Of a stretch of DNA of 64,000 nucleotides, positions 18,384 to 27,869 are shown in pieces. Every line of letters starts with the position of its first letter. Positions within the stretch are counted from its first letter, which is position 1. The notes beneath the pieces are model-generated. The model had not been told where the DNA came from, searched no databases, and saw only the letters and a list, made by a program, of their open reading frames with translations. Made by a program: the position numbers and the translations under genes. Source of the stretch: Arsenicicoccus cauae (GTDB lineage: Bacteria; Actinomycetota; Actinomycetes; Actinomycetales; Dermatophilaceae); assembly GCF_009707125.1 (NCBI RefSeq), contig NZ_WLVL01000018.1:1-64000 (forward strand). Reading direction: 5' to 3'.

Positions 18384-19024
18384 GTCGGGAGCAGATCCTC
18401 GGACGGGTCCGGGCCGCGCTGGCGGACGTGCCGCGCTCCACGCCCGAGGCGGACGTCCCCGTCGCCTGGGAGTACGCCCGCCCCACACCGGTGGACGACC
18501 TGCTTGGTCGGTTCGTCGAGCGGGTCGAGGACTACCGGGCCGTGGTGGAGCGGTGCGCCCCGGACGACGTCGGGGCCCGCGTGACGGCGGCCCTGCAGAG
18601 CCACGGTGTCGACACGGTCGTGCTCCCCGACGGGCTCGACGAGGGGTGGCGCGCCACCATCGCGGGCGCCGGGCTGTCGCTCCTCGAGGACGCGGACCTC
18701 ACGGCCGCCCAGCTCAACGCGGTCGACGCCGTGGTCACGGGGGCGTCCGTGGGGGTGGCCGAGACGGGCACGATCGTGCTGGACCACGGCCCCGACCAGG
18801 GTCGTCGCGCCCTCTCGCTGGTGCCTGACGTGCACGTGTGCGTCGTGCGGGCCGACCAGGTCGTGTCGGACGTCCCCGAGGCGGTGGCCCGGCTCGCCGG
18901 TGTGGCCCGCACAGGTCGCCCGCTCACCTGGATCAGCGGGCCGAGTGCCACCAGCGACATCGAGCTGTCCCGCGTGGAGGGCGTCCACGGCCCCCGGACG
19001 CTGCACGTGATCCTCGCCGACTGA
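18380..19024 (+). CDS. lutC: Lactate utilization protein C
   Basis: 214 residues. LUD-domain subunit of LutABC. Marks: AVVTGASVGVAETGTIVL (about 115-132), LSLVPDVHVCVVRADQVV and the C-terminal GPSATSDIELSRVEGVHGP. Last gene of lldP-lutABC. The stop codon lies inside the left arm of a 12-bp hairpin that probably ends the transcript. Confidence 0.94.
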   Translation: MSREQILGRVRAALADVPRSTPEADVPVAWEYARPTPVDDLLGRFVERVEDYRAVVERCAPDDVGARVTAALQSHGVDTVVLPDGLDEGWRATIAGAGLSLLEDADLTAAQLNAVDAVVTGASVGVAETGTIVLDHGPDQGRRALSLVPDVHVCVVRADQVVSDVPEAVARLAGVARTGRPLTWISGPSATSDIELSRVEGVHGPRTLHVILAD

Positions 19025-19048
19025 CCCAGGGGCGCACCCCTGGGTCAG
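19021..19048. terminator. Hairpin terminator between lutC and dapB
   Basis: A perfect 12-bp stem with a 4-base loop (CGCA). It includes the lutC stop codon. No T-tract follows on either strand. It lies between convergent genes, so it may act for both. Confidence 0.75.
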
Positions 19049-19088
19049 CGGCGGGTGCGGGCCCCGTGCCGTATGCCGGCCCCGCCCG

Positions 19089-19838
19089 TCAGAGCCCGAG
19101 GTAGTGCTCGAGCCCCACCGTCACGCCGGGGTGCTCCGCCACGCGCCGCACGCCCTCGACCACCCCGGGCATGAACGAGACCCGGTCGAAGGAGTCGTGC
19201 CGGATCGTCAGCTGCTCTCCCTCGGCACCGAAGAGCACCTCCTGGTGCGCGACCAGCCCGCGCAGCCGGACCGAGTGGACGGGGACGCCGTGCACGCGGG
19301 CACCCCGGGCGCCGTCGGGGTCGTGCTCAGTCGCGTCCGGCACGTCGCCCAGGCCGGTCTCGGACCGGGCGGCCCCGATCAGGTCGGCGGTGCGGGCGGC
19401 CGTGCCGGACGGTGCGTCGACCTTGCGAGGGTGGTGCAGCTCGATGACCTCGACGGACTCGTAGAAGCGGGCCGCCTGCTCGGCGAAGGTCATCATGAGG
19501 ATCGCGCCGATGGCGAAGTTGGGGGCGATGAGCACACCGGTCCCCTCGGGGGCCGCCGCCACCTGGTTGCGCAGCGTCTGCAATCGCGGCTCGGTCCAGC
19601 CGGTCGTCCCCACGACCACGTGGACTCCCTGCGCGACGCAGTGCGCGACGTTGGCCGGCGACGCGTCCGGCACCGAGAACTCCACGACCACGTCCGCGCC
19701 GGCCAGGTCGCCCAGCTCGTCCCCCACGTCGAAGCGCCCGACAAGCTCGAGGCCCTCGGCCGCGTCGACCGCGTCGCAGACGGTGGAGCCCATGCGCCCG
19801 GAGGCGCCGATGACAGAGACCTTGATGATGTCGCTCAC
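19089..19838 (-). CDS. dapB: 4-hydroxy-tetrahydrodipicolinate reductase
   Basis: 249 residues, GTG start at 19838. NAD(P)H-dependent reductase of the diaminopimelate/lysine pathway. Visible: nucleotide-binding VIGASGRMG (about 9-17), PNFAIGA, and the active-site stretch ELHHPRKVDAPSGTA (about 138-152) with catalytic His and Lys. Length is normal. Single gene in a lactate-catabolism neighbourhood; divergent from the dehydrogenase at 19960. Confidence 0.96.
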   Translation of the reverse strand: MSDIIKVSVIGASGRMGSTVCDAVDAAEGLELVGRFDVGDELGDLAGADVVVEFSVPDASPANVAHCVAQGVHVVVGTTGWTEPRLQTLRNQVAAAPEGTGVLIAPNFAIGAILMMTFAEQAARFYESVEVIELHHPRKVDAPSGTAARTADLIGAARSETGLGDVPDATEHDPDGARGARVHGVPVHSVRLRGLVAHQEVLFGAEGEQLTIRHDSFDRVSFMPGVVEGVRRVAEHPGVTVGLEHYLGL

Positions 19839-19959
19839 GCCGTCCACCCTAGGCGCCGGTGCGGCGGCGCGCCGCGAGCGACCAAGCGCGCCGTGGCCGG
19901 GGCGAGCGGCATACCGCGGCATAGAGTGGCAGGACCCCAACGACGAGGAGGTCGCTCGC

Positions 19960-22770
19960 ATGACCGTCACGACCAGCGCACTGGATCGCAGCGTCGGCAC
20001 CATCACCTCCCGCCGCCTGGTGGACCGGGTGTCCAAGGCCCACGACGCGTCCCACTACCTGCTCACGCCGCAGGCCGTGGTGACCGCGCGCACCGTCGAT
20101 GACGTCGCCCGCACCCTCGCGGCGGCCCGGGCGGACGGCGTCCCCGTGACCTTCCGATCTGGCGGGACCAGCCTGTCCGGGCAGGCGCTCTCCGACGGCA
20201 TCCTGCTCGACACGCGCACCCACTTCCGTGGCGTCGAGGTGCTCGACGGGGGCGAGCGCGTCCGCTGCCGGCCTGGCGCCACGCTGCGCTCGGTCAACGC
20301 CCACCTGGCCCGCTACCGGCGACGTCTGGGGCCGGACCCGGCCAGCGAGATCGCCTGCACCGTGGGCGGGGTCGTGGCCAACAACTCCTCGGGCATGCAG
20401 TGCGGCACCGAGCTCAACACCTATCGCACCCTCGACTCCCTGGTCCTGGTCCTGCCGAGCGGCACCGTCGTCGACACCAGCCTCCCGGACGCCGACGAGT
20501 TCCTCCGCCGCGCCGAGCCGGAGCTGTGGGAGGGGCTCGCCGGGCTGCGCGACCGGGTGCGCGCCGACCCGGACTCGACGGCGCGCATCGCGCACCAGTA
20601 CTCGATGAAGAACACCATGGGCTACGGCGTCAACGCGTTCGTCGACTTCGACGAGCCGGTGCGCATCCTCGAGCACCTGGTCGTCGGGTCCGAGGGGACC
20701 CTGGGCTGGGTGGCCGAGGTCACCTTCCGCACCGTGCCCATCAGCCCCTATGCCGCCACCGCCCTGCTCGTGGTCGACGAGATCGGCCAGGCCACCGACG
20801 CCCTCGGTGATCTCGTCGGGGCCGGCGCCAAGGCCCTCGAGCTGCTCGACGCCGCGTCGCTGCGCGTCGTGCAGCGCTACCGCGAGGCGAGCCCCGAGCT
20901 GGCCGGCCTCGACGTCGACCGGCACGCGGCCCTGCTCGTCGAGGCGACCACCGACGACAGCGCGGAGCTCGACCGCCGCATCGGCGAGCTCGACGACGTC
21001 GTCGCCTCCCTCGGCCTCCCTCACCGCGCCACCTTCACCCGCGACGCGCGCGAGCGGGCGGACCTGTGGCACCTGCGCAAGGGGCTCTACACCTCGGTGG
21101 CCGGGGCCCGGCCGCAGGGCACGACCAACCTGCTCGAGGACATCGCCGTCCCGCTGGCCTCGCTCAGCGCCACGGTCGCGGACCTGACGGAGTCCTTCCG
21201 GCGCCACGGCTACGACGACGCCGTCACCTTCGGTCACGCCAAGGACGGCAACCTGCACTTCATGATCAACCCGCGCCTGGACGACCCGGCCGCGCTCGAG
21301 ACCTATGAGGCGTTCACCGAGGAGATGGTGTCTCTGGTGCTCGGGCACGAGGGCACCCTCAAGGCCGAGCACGGCACCGGGCGGATCATGGCGCCCTACG
21401 TGCGCCGGCAGTTCGGGGACGAGCTCTACGCCGTGATGCAGGAGGTCAAGCGCCTCGCCGACCCGTCCGGGGTGCTCAACCCCGGGACTCTGCTCGACGA
21501 CGACCCCGGCGCTCACCTGCGGCACCTCAAGACGATGCCCGCCGTCGACCCGGCGGTGGACCGCTGCGTGGAGTGCGGCTACTGCGAGCCCGTCTGCCCC
21601 TCACGGGATCTCACCACCACGCCGCGGCGCCGCATCACGCTCCTGCGCGACCTCGGCCGGCTCCCCGAGGACCAGGCCGCGGAGCTCCGCGCGGCCTACG
21701 ACTACGAGGCCGTGGACACCTGCGCGGTGGACTCGCTGTGCGTCAAGGCGTGCCCGGTCGGCATCGACACCGGCCTGTTCATGAAGTCCCTCCGCGCCGA
21801 CCGCCACTCGGCGAGGACCCAGCGGGCCGGCATACGGCTGGCCGAGGGCTGGGGCACCACCATGACGATGTTGCGCACGGCCTTGGCGGTCGCCGACACG
21901 GTGCCCGGGTCGCTCAAGACTGGCGCGACCAGCGCTCTGCGGCGGGTGATCTCGCCGGACGTGGTGCCGCTGGTCGGCGACGACCTGCCGGGCCGCGGAC
22001 CGCGCCGCCCGGCCCCCCAGCACCCGACGGGCGCGGCGTTCGTCTACTTCTCCTCCTGCCTCGGGTCGCTCTTCGCCCCCTCCGCGGACTCGACCGGCGC
22101 GGGGGTGGTCGACGCGTTCTTCGCCCTGACCCGCCGCGCCGGGCTGGAGGCGGTAGTGCCCGACGAGCTGCAGGGCCTGTGCTGCGGCACCCCCTGGGTC
22201 TCCAAGGGCCTCACGCAGGGAGCAGATGCCATGTCCCGCAAGGTCTTCCGGGCGCTGTGGCGCGCCACGGAGCAGGGGCGGCTGCCCGTCGTGTGCGACG
22301 CCGCGTCGTGCACCCACGGCCTGGCCGACCTCGCGCACCACCTTCCGGAGGAGGATGCCGAGCGGTGGGGTCGGGTGCGGGTGATCGACGCCGTGACGTA
22401 TGTCGCCCGCGAGGTCCTGCCTCACGTCGAGGTCGGCGAGCCCCTCGGCACCGTGGCCGTGCACCCGACCTGCTCGACCGTGCACCTCGGCGTGGTGGAC
22501 GACCTGGTGGCCTGCGCCCAGGCCGCGGCGCGCGAGGTCGTGGTGCCCGTCGACTGGGGCTGCTGCGGCTTCGCCGGCGACCGCGGCATGCTCCACCCCG
22601 AGCTGACGGCGTCCGCCACCCGGCTGGAGGCCCATGAGCTGGACGGGCGCGCCTTCGACGCCTACGTCTCCGCCAACCGGGCCTGCGAGCTGGGCATGTC
22701 CCGCGCCACGGGCCGCCCCTACCGCCACGTCCTCGAGGTGCTGGCCGAGCGCGTCCCGGGCTGCCGCTGA
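19960..22770 (+). CDS. FAD- and Fe-S-domain D-lactate-type dehydrogenase
   Basis: 936 residues, ATG with GAGGAGG 8 bases upstream. Four parts: FAD_binding_4 domain (about 45-220, RSGGTSLSGQA and GGVVANNSSGM), FAD-oxidase C domain (about 275-510, ending GHEGTLKAEHGTGR), two 4Fe-4S motifs (CVECGYCEPVCPS about 535, CAVDSLCVKACPVG about 588) and two CCG-type regions (GLCCGTPW about 740, WGCCGFAGD about 866). This is the glycolate-oxidase/Dld-like fusion. D-lactate or a related 2-hydroxy acid is the likely substrate. It lies 0.9 kb from lutC, so two lactate oxidation routes sit side by side. Confidence 0.88.
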   Translation: MTVTTSALDRSVGTITSRRLVDRVSKAHDASHYLLTPQAVVTARTVDDVARTLAAARADGVPVTFRSGGTSLSGQALSDGILLDTRTHFRGVEVLDGGERVRCRPGATLRSVNAHLARYRRRLGPDPASEIACTVGGVVANNSSGMQCGTELNTYRTLDSLVLVLPSGTVVDTSLPDADEFLRRAEPELWEGLAGLRDRVRADPDSTARIAHQYSMKNTMGYGVNAFVDFDEPVRILEHLVVGSEGTLGWVAEVTFRTVPISPYAATALLVVDEIGQATDALGDLVGAGAKALELLDAASLRVVQRYREASPELAGLDVDRHAALLVEATTDDSAELDRRIGELDDVVASLGLPHRATFTRDARERADLWHLRKGLYTSVAGARPQGTTNLLEDIAVPLASLSATVADLTESFRRHGYDDAVTFGHAKDGNLHFMINPRLDDPAALETYEAFTEEMVSLVLGHEGTLKAEHGTGRIMAPYVRRQFGDELYAVMQEVKRLADPSGVLNPGTLLDDDPGAHLRHLKTMPAVDPAVDRCVECGYCEPVCPSRDLTTTPRRRITLLRDLGRLPEDQAAELRAAYDYEAVDTCAVDSLCVKACPVGIDTGLFMKSLRADRHSARTQRAGIRLAEGWGTTMTMLRTALAVADTVPGSLKTGATSALRRVISPDVVPLVGDDLPGRGPRRPAPQHPTGAAFVYFSSCLGSLFAPSADSTGAGVVDAFFALTRRAGLEAVVPDELQGLCCGTPWVSKGLTQGADAMSRKVFRALWRATEQGRLPVVCDAASCTHGLADLAHHLPEEDAERWGRVRVIDAVTYVAREVLPHVEVGEPLGTVAVHPTCSTVHLGVVDDLVACAQAAAREVVVPVDWGCCGFAGDRGMLHPELTASATRLEAHELDGRAFDAYVSANRACELGMSRATGRPYRHVLEVLAERVPGCR

Positions 22771-22771
22771 C

Positions 22772-22821
22772 GGATCGGGGCCACTCCTGGTGGGCATAGC
22801 CACCAGAAGTGGCCCCGATCC
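22772..22821. terminator. Hairpin terminator after the D-lactate-type dehydrogenase
   Basis: 22-bp stem with one mismatch and a 6-base loop (GCATAG). It begins directly after the stop at 22770 and lies between convergent genes. No T-tract on the + side. Confidence 0.8.
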
Positions 22822-22874
22822 CTGGACGTGGGCCGTGGCGCGCGGCAGTCAGCCGGTCGACGCCCGGGGCGGGG

Positions 22875-23879
22875 CTACTCGGAACCGTAGTACTCGTCCT
22901 CCATGTCCTTGAGCGACCGCTCGAAGGACACGTCGACCTGCTGGAAACCCTTGAGCCGGTTGGCGTTGACGAGTCCCTCGTAGTACTTCTTGTCGGCCTC
23001 GGTCAGCTCGACGTCGTCGGTGAACACCGTGAGCAGGGCCCGCGGCCACAGGTGCTTGGCAAGGACGACGTTGAGCTCGATGGCCATGACCACGCCGCAG
23101 GCCGCCAGGAAGCCCCACCCCATGAGGCCGAGGACCAGGGCGAAGACGCCGTATGCGTCGCTCGATCCCTTGACCACGAAGGACACGTACGCCGTGCCGA
23201 CCGTCTGCAGCGTCTGCCACCACGCCGCCGCTGCCAGGGCGCCGGGGATGGAGCGGCGCCACCGCATCGGGTGCGCCGTCGCGATGCGAAAGATCAGCAG
23301 GAAGATCCCGGCGTTGAGCACCACGGCGAGCACGGTGAGCAGGTAGGCACCCGCGGTGCCGAGGTCCAGGCCATACGCCGAGGCCGAGCTGCCGATGCCG
23401 GAGATCACGGTGGTGACGATGAGGAACAACCCCGCCGTCACGATGAGCAGCAGGGACCGGCCGCGCGAGACGAAGGGGTTGGGGCGCTGGTTGCGCGGCA
23501 CCGCCCAGCACACGTTGAGGGCGTTCTGCAGCGCCTGCCCCACGCCGAGGGCGCCGTACAACGCCACCAGCAGACCGATCGCGATGGCCTTCCAGTCCCC
23601 TTGCAGCCCCTGCGTGCTCAGCTGGGTGCCGATGACCGGGAACTGGCTGAGGGCCGACTCGAGCAGGCGCTGCTCGAGCTCGGGACGGTCCTGCAGGACG
23701 AAGCCGAGGACCGAGGACAGGAGCAGGAGCAGCGGGAAGGACGACAGGAAGCCGTAATAGGTGATCAGCGCTCCGAGGTAGGGCCCCTGGTCGTCGAAGA
23801 ACTTGTAGAGCACCGCGAGCGGGAAGCCGACCCCGCGGTGGCGCCGCTGGAACCGATCCACCTTGTCCACGAACGACAT
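22875..23879 (-). CDS. YihY/virulence factor BrkB family membrane protein
   Basis: 334 residues from ATG at 23879, chosen because GGAGGG lies about 6 bases upstream; an in-frame ATG at 23903 is the alternative. About six transmembrane segments, with YYGFLSSFPLLLLLSSVLGF, the ALNVCWAVPRNQRPN cytoplasmic loop, and GFLAACGVVMAIELN typical of the family. A short charged C-terminal tail (ELTEADKKYYEGLVN...) follows. Function is not settled; some members act in transport or stress. Monocistronic by context. Confidence 0.9.
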   Translation of the reverse strand: MSFVDKVDRFQRRHRGVGFPLAVLYKFFDDQGPYLGALITYYGFLSSFPLLLLLSSVLGFVLQDRPELEQRLLESALSQFPVIGTQLSTQGLQGDWKAIAIGLLVALYGALGVGQALQNALNVCWAVPRNQRPNPFVSRGRSLLLIVTAGLFLIVTTVISGIGSSASAYGLDLGTAGAYLLTVLAVVLNAGIFLLIFRIATAHPMRWRRSIPGALAAAAWWQTLQTVGTAYVSFVVKGSSDAYGVFALVLGLMGWGFLAACGVVMAIELNVVLAKHLWPRALLTVFTDDVELTEADKKYYEGLVNANRLKGFQQVDVSFERSLKDMEDEYYGSE

Positions 23880-23988
23880 CCACGCTCCCTCCGTCGCAGA
23901 CATTCTGCCCCGGATCGCGCGGGAGCTCCTGGTGTGGTCGACGCTGCGGCGAGCAGCCGTGCGCCGCCCGCCGCCGCGCCGCCCTGGA

Positions 23989-24507
23989 TCAGCCCTGCTG
24001 GTCCTGCTGGCCCTGCTGGTCGCGCCCGGTCGCCGCCTGGAGCCGGTCGATGTGCTCCGAGGCCTCGGCCTTGGTCAGGTCGGCGGGGATCTGCTCTCCC
24101 GCCTGGCGCGCCAAGGAGTCCAGGTAGGACTTCTGGGCGTCGGTGGCCGGCTGGTCACCCGTCACCCAGTCGTCGGGGTCCTTGACCGGGCCGTCGGTCG
24201 GGCCGGTGCCGGCGCCCAGCATCTCGCCGTCGCCGGAGGCCTGTTGCTTGCCGGAGGCCTGCTGGTTGCCCGACGCCTGCTGGTTGCCCTGGGCGGCGAA
24301 CCCTTCGCGCGCGACGGTCGGGTCACCTGCGGGCGACCCGGCCCGGGCGGGGTCCACACCGACCTGCTCGGTCCCGGTCTGGTCGGAGGACGGACCCCGC
24401 TGGCCACGTTCGGCGTTCGCGGGCACCTCCTCGGCGGCAGGCGGAGCCTCCTCCAGTGGCGGCTCGTCGAGGGGCGGGATCTGCTGGGTGGGGTCCTGTG
24501 CGTTCAT
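23989..24507 (-). CDS. DUF3072 domain protein
   Basis: 172 residues from ATG at 24507; in-frame alternatives at 24519 and 24525 exist and no strong ribosome site decides. The first 110 residues are Pro/Gln/Gly-rich low complexity with three QQASG units. The C-terminal 60 residues (DDWVTGDQPATDAQKSYLDSL, LTKAEASEHIDRLQ, TGR) match DUF3072, a small domain of unknown function common in actinobacteria. No signal peptide. It faces a terminator hairpin at 24594-24631. Confidence 0.75.
   Translation of the reverse strand: MNAQDPTQQIPPLDEPPLEEAPPAAEEVPANAERGQRGPSSDQTGTEQVGVDPARAGSPAGDPTVAREGFAAQGNQQASGNQQASGKQQASGDGEMLGAGTGPTDGPVKDPDDWVTGDQPATDAQKSYLDSLARQAGEQIPADLTKAEASEHIDRLQAATGRDQQGQQDQQG
24233..24289. 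repeat. Approximate 18-bp tandem repeat in the DUF3072 gene
   Basis: Three imperfect units encode QQASG plus one variable residue (Asn or Lys). In frame; probably slippage in a disordered linker. Confidence 0.6.
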
Positions 24508-24593
24508 GACGGTCGGCATACCCACCGGGGTGCTGTCCCCAACCCCCGTCCCCGGCCGGTCCGGTGCGCTTCGGTCCGGTGAGCACGTATGCC

Positions 24594-24631
24594 GGAGGGC
24601 CGGTCACCCTGTGCGGGGTGACCGGCCCTCC
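24594..24631 (-). terminator. Terminator hairpin downstream of pnp
   Basis: Perfect 16-bp stem with a 6-base loop, 28 bases past the pnp stop. GTATGCC (24587-24593) abuts its left arm. No T-tract. Confidence 0.8.
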
Positions 24632-24659
24632 CTGCTGAGCCGGACGCTCAGGCTGCGGC

Positions 24660-27176
24660 TCAGGCGTCCTCGGAGGACGGCGTGGCCTCGTTGCCCGTGT
24701 CGCTGGAGTCGGCGAGGCGGTCCGCCTCTGGCGTGCCCTGGCCCTCCTCGACGTCGCTGCGACGGCGACGGGTGCGCGAGCGCGGGCGGCGGTCGCCGTC
24801 GCCCTCGCCGCGCTCCCCGGAGCGCTCGCGGCGGGGCCCGCGGTCACCGTTGCGGTCACCACGGTCGCTGCGCTCGCTACCACGGTCGCTGCGCTCACCA
24901 CCACGGTCACCGCGCTCCGGGCGGGAGGCCCTGGCCTCCTCCGCGGCAGCGGCGTTGGCGGCCTCCTGCTCCTCGGTCAGGACAGCGGCCAGCGAGAGCT
25001 TGCCGCGGGGGTCGATCTCCTTGAGCTCGACCTGGACCTTCTGGCCCACGCCGAGGACGTCCTCGACCGCATCGATGCGCTTGCCGCCGACGAGCTTGCG
25101 CACCTCGGAGATGTGCAGCAGGCCGTCCTTGCCGGGCAGCAGCGACACGAAGGCGCCGAAGGTCGTGGTCTTGACGACCGTCCCCAGGAAGCGCTCGCCG
25201 ACCTCGGGCATCTGCGGGTTGGCGATGGCGTTGACGGCCGCGCGGGCCGCCTCGGCCGAGGGACCGTCGGTCGCGCCAATGTAGACGGTGCCGTCGTCCT
25301 CGATGGAGATGTCGGCGCCGGTCTCCTCCTGGATCTGGTTGATCATCTTGCCCTTGGGCCCGATGACCTCGCCGATCTTGTCGACCGGGACCTGGACGGC
25401 GATGACGCGCGGCGCGTGCGGGCTCATCTCGTCCGGCACGTCGATGGCCTCGGCCATGACGTCCAGGATGTGCAGGCGGGCGTCGCGAGCCTGGGTGAGG
25501 GCGCCACGGAGCACGGAGGCGGGGATGCCGTCGAGCTTGGTGTCGAGCTGGATCGCCGTGACGAACTCCTTGGTGCCGGCGACCTTGAAGTCCATGTCGC
25601 CGAAGGCGTCCTCGGCGCCGAGGATGTCGGTGAGCGCGGCGTACTGCGTCTCGCCGTCGATCTCGGCGGAGACCAGACCCATCGCGATGCCCGCGACCGC
25701 GGCGCGCAGCGGCACGCCGGCGTTGAGCAGCGAGAGGGTGGACGCGCAGACCGAGCCCATCGAGGTGGAGCCGTTGGAGCCCAGCGCCTCGGAGACCTGA
25801 CGGATCGCGTAGGGGAACTCCTCGCGGGTCGGCAGGACCGGCATGAGAGCGCGCTCCGCGAGGGCGCCGTGACCGATCTCGCGCCGCTTGGGCGAGCCCA
25901 CGCGGCCGGTCTCGCCGGTGGAGAACGGCGGGAAGTTGTAGTTGTGCATGTAGCGCTTGCGCGTCACCGGCGACAGCGAGTCGATCTGCTGCTCCATGCG
26001 GAGCATGTTGAGCGTGGTCACGCCCATGATCTGGGTCTCGCCGCGCTCGAAGATCGCGGAACCGTGCACGCGGGGCAGCACCTCGACCTCGGCGGACAGG
26101 GCCCGGATGTCAGCGAGCCCGCGGCCGTCGATGCGAACCTTGTCGCGCAGGATGCGCTCGCGGACGAGCTTCTTCTGCACGGCGCGGTAGGCCGCCGAGA
26201 TCTCCTTGTCCCGCCCGTTCAGCGGCTGGTGCGCGGCGCCCAGCTCGGCCTTGAGACGCTCCTTGAGGGCGTCGAGCTTGTCCTCGCGCTCCTGCTTGCC
26301 GGCGATCGCGAGGAGGTCCTTGAGCTCGCCCTCGGCGGCCTGCGCGACGGCCTCGTAGGCGTCGTCCTCGTAGTCGAGGAAGATCGGGAACTCCTGGACC
26401 GGCTTGGCGGCCTGCGCGGCCAGCTCCTCCTGCGCGGTGCACAGGACGGCGATGAACTTCTTGGCGGCCTCGAGACCCTCGGCGACGACCTCCTCGGTCG
26501 GCGCCTGCTTGCCCTCGTTCTTGACCAGGTCCCAGGTGCTGTCGGTGGACTCGGCCTCGACCATCATGATGGCGACGTCGTCCTGGCCGTCCTTGGTGGT
26601 GACCTTGCGGCCGGCCACCACCATGTCGAAGACCGAGCGCTCGCTGTCGCTGAAGTTGGGGAAGGCGACCCACTGGCCGTCGATCAGGGAGACGCGGACG
26701 CCACCGATCGGCCCGGAGAAGGGCAGCCCGGAGATCTGCGTGGACGCGGACGCCGCGTTGATGGCGAGGACGTCGTACCGGTGGTCGGGGTGGATCGACA
26801 GGACGGTGATGACGACCTGGACCTCGTTGCGCAGCCCCTTCTTGAAGGTCGGGCGCAGCGGCCGGTCGATCAGGCGGCAGGTGAGGATCGCGTCGGTGCC
26901 GGGGCGACCCTCGCGGCGGAAGAACGAGCCGGGGATGCGGCCCGCGGCATACATGCGCTCCTCGACGTCCACGGTGAGGGGGAAGAAGTCGAACTGGTCC
27001 TTGGGGGACTTGCCCGCGACCGTGGTCGACAGCAGCGTGGTCTCGTCGTCGAGGTAGGCGGTCACGGACCCGGCGGCCTGCTTGGCGAGGCGGCCGGTCT
27101 CGAACCGGATCGTGCGGGTACCGAAGGGGCCGTTGTCGATCGTGGCCTCGGTGAACGTGATGTCTGGACCCTCCAT
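24660..27176 (-). CDS. pnp: Polyribonucleotide nucleotidyltransferase (PNPase)
   Basis: 838 residues from ATG at 27176 (AAGGAGG about 7 bases upstream). 3'-5' phosphorolytic exoribonuclease and RNA polymerase. Two RNase PH-like domains (about 1-560; [14 protein letters not shown] and [13 protein letters not shown] are catalytic-core marks) are followed by a KH domain (about 589-640, [11 protein letters not shown]) and S1 (about 654-739, [20 protein letters not shown]). A roughly 95-residue tail rich in Arg, Gly, Asp and Ser follows, coded by repeats; such basic tails may add RNA binding. Downstream of rpsO as in most bacteria, with a hairpin between. Confidence 0.97.
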   Translation of the reverse strand: MEGPDITFTEATIDNGPFGTRTIRFETGRLAKQAAGSVTAYLDDETTLLSTTVAGKSPKDQFDFFPLTVDVEERMYAAGRIPGSFFRREGRPGTDAILTCRLIDRPLRPTFKKGLRNEVQVVITVLSIHPDHRYDVLAINAASASTQISGLPFSGPIGGVRVSLIDGQWVAFPNFSDSERSVFDMVVAGRKVTTKDGQDDVAIMMVEAESTDSTWDLVKNEGKQAPTEEVVAEGLEAAKKFIAVLCTAQEELAAQAAKPVQEFPIFLDYEDDAYEAVAQAAEGELKDLLAIAGKQEREDKLDALKERLKAELGAAHQPLNGRDKEISAAYRAVQKKLVRERILRDKVRIDGRGLADIRALSAEVEVLPRVHGSAIFERGETQIMGVTTLNMLRMEQQIDSLSPVTRKRYMHNYNFPPFSTGETGRVGSPKRREIGHGALAERALMPVLPTREEFPYAIRQVSEALGSNGSTSMGSVCASTLSLLNAGVPLRAAVAGIAMGLVSAEIDGETQYAALTDILGAEDAFGDMDFKVAGTKEFVTAIQLDTKLDGIPASVLRGALTQARDARLHILDVMAEAIDVPDEMSPHAPRVIAVQVPVDKIGEVIGPKGKMINQIQEETGADISIEDDGTVYIGATDGPSAEAARAAVNAIANPQMPEVGERFLGTVVKTTTFGAFVSLLPGKDGLLHISEVRKLVGGKRIDAVEDVLGVGQKVQVELKEIDPRGKLSLAAVLTEEQEAANAAAAEEARASRPERGDRGGERSDRGSERSDRGDRNGDRGPRRERSGERGEGDGDRRPRSRTRRRRSDVEEGQGTPEADRLADSSDTGNEATPSSEDA

Positions 27177-27249
27177 GGGTCCTCCTTGTCTTCGCTTAGT
27201 CGCTGACCACATCGTCGTTGTGCGGCAGCGTGTCTCCATCTGTGCGTGA

Positions 27250-27266
27250 GCGGCGTCAGACGCCGC
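27250..27266 (-). promoter_or_regulatory. Small inverted repeat in the pnp leader
   Basis: A 7-bp stem with a 3-base loop (GCGGCGT-CAG-ACGCCGC), with further partial pairing outside it (GTGAG...CTCAC). It sits about 75 bases upstream of the pnp start. In other bacteria pnp mRNA is controlled through a leader hairpin; whether this one serves that role is a guess. Confidence 0.3.
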
Positions 27267-27308
27267 CACTCACACTACGGGCTATGAAGTTGTCAGCTCG
27301 CAGGTACG

Positions 27309-27353
27309 CCGGAGGGAGCGGTCCCCTGATCACTCAGGAGCCGCTCCCTCCGG
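27309..27353 (-). terminator. Hairpin between rpsO and pnp
   Basis: Perfect 13-bp stem enclosing a 19-base loop that itself holds a short CTGA/TCAG pair. It starts 13 bases past the rpsO stop. It may terminate rpsO or serve as an RNA-processing site before pnp. Confidence 0.7.
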
Positions 27354-27366
27354 TGCACGACGAGAG

Positions 27367-27636
27367 TTATCGACGCAGACCCAGACGCTTGATCAGCGCA
27401 CGGTAGCGCTCGATGTCGGTGGCCTCGAGGTAGCGCAGCATGCGCTTGCGACGGCCGACGAGCAGCAGCAGACCACGACGGGAGTGGTGGTCGTGCTTGT
27501 GGGCCCGGGAGTGCTCGGTGAGGTCCTTGATGCGCTGCGTCAGCATCGCGATCTGCACCTCGGGAGAGCCGGTGTCGCCCTCGTGCGTGGCGTACTCGGT
27601 CATGATCTTCTTCTTGACGTCTGCCTCCAACGGCAT
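27367..27636 (-). CDS. rpsO: 30S ribosomal protein S15
   Basis: 89 residues, full length for S15. The sequence shows [17 protein letters not shown] (about 21-37), [20 protein letters not shown] (about 51-70) and the C-terminal IKRLGLRR. S15 binds 16S rRNA helices 20-22 early in 30S assembly. Preceded by GGAG. A stem-loop in the leader (27666-27688) could serve S15 autoregulation. Confidence 0.98.
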   Translation of the reverse strand: MPLEADVKKKIMTEYATHEGDTGSPEVQIAMLTQRIKDLTEHSRAHKHDHHSRRGLLLLVGRRKRMLRYLEATDIERYRALIKRLGLRR

Positions 27637-27665
27637 GGCGCGACTCCTTCTCCTAGCAGCGCGGT

Positions 27666-27688
27666 GCCCCCGGGCTCATCCCGAGGGC
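27666..27688 (-). promoter_or_regulatory. Stem-loop in the rpsO leader
   Basis: A 9-bp stem with one wobble pair and a 5-base loop, 30 bases before the rpsO start and just ahead of its ribosome site. S15 represses its own mRNA through leader structures in several bacteria. That this element does so is inference from position. Confidence 0.35.
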
Positions 27689-27869
27689 GCTCTTGATCCG
27701 CGGCCGGTCCACGGCAAGGTCCAAGGCTATCAGCCGGGCACAGGAGGCCCTAATCGCGCCGATGTCGCCGGCACGGCCGTCCACGCCCTACACGGGCCCG
27801 TCCCCGTGCAGCGTGTAGCCCATCAAGTACGCTCAGTGATGTCTATAGTTACTTTCGACCCGCACGGGG

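Noticed and set aside
25113-27206. Very long open frames antisense to pnp (and likewise antisense to nusA, ileS, valS, paaA and the PaaD/PaaC region)
   Set aside because: In 72% GC DNA the opposite strand stays open by codon bias. These frames lack recognisable domains and ribosome sites and lie wholly over conserved genes.
27700-27869. Cyclic-di-GMP riboswitch before the GGDEF-EAL gene
   Set aside because: No recognisable GEMM core was found; only a weak imperfect hairpin near 27788-27819.
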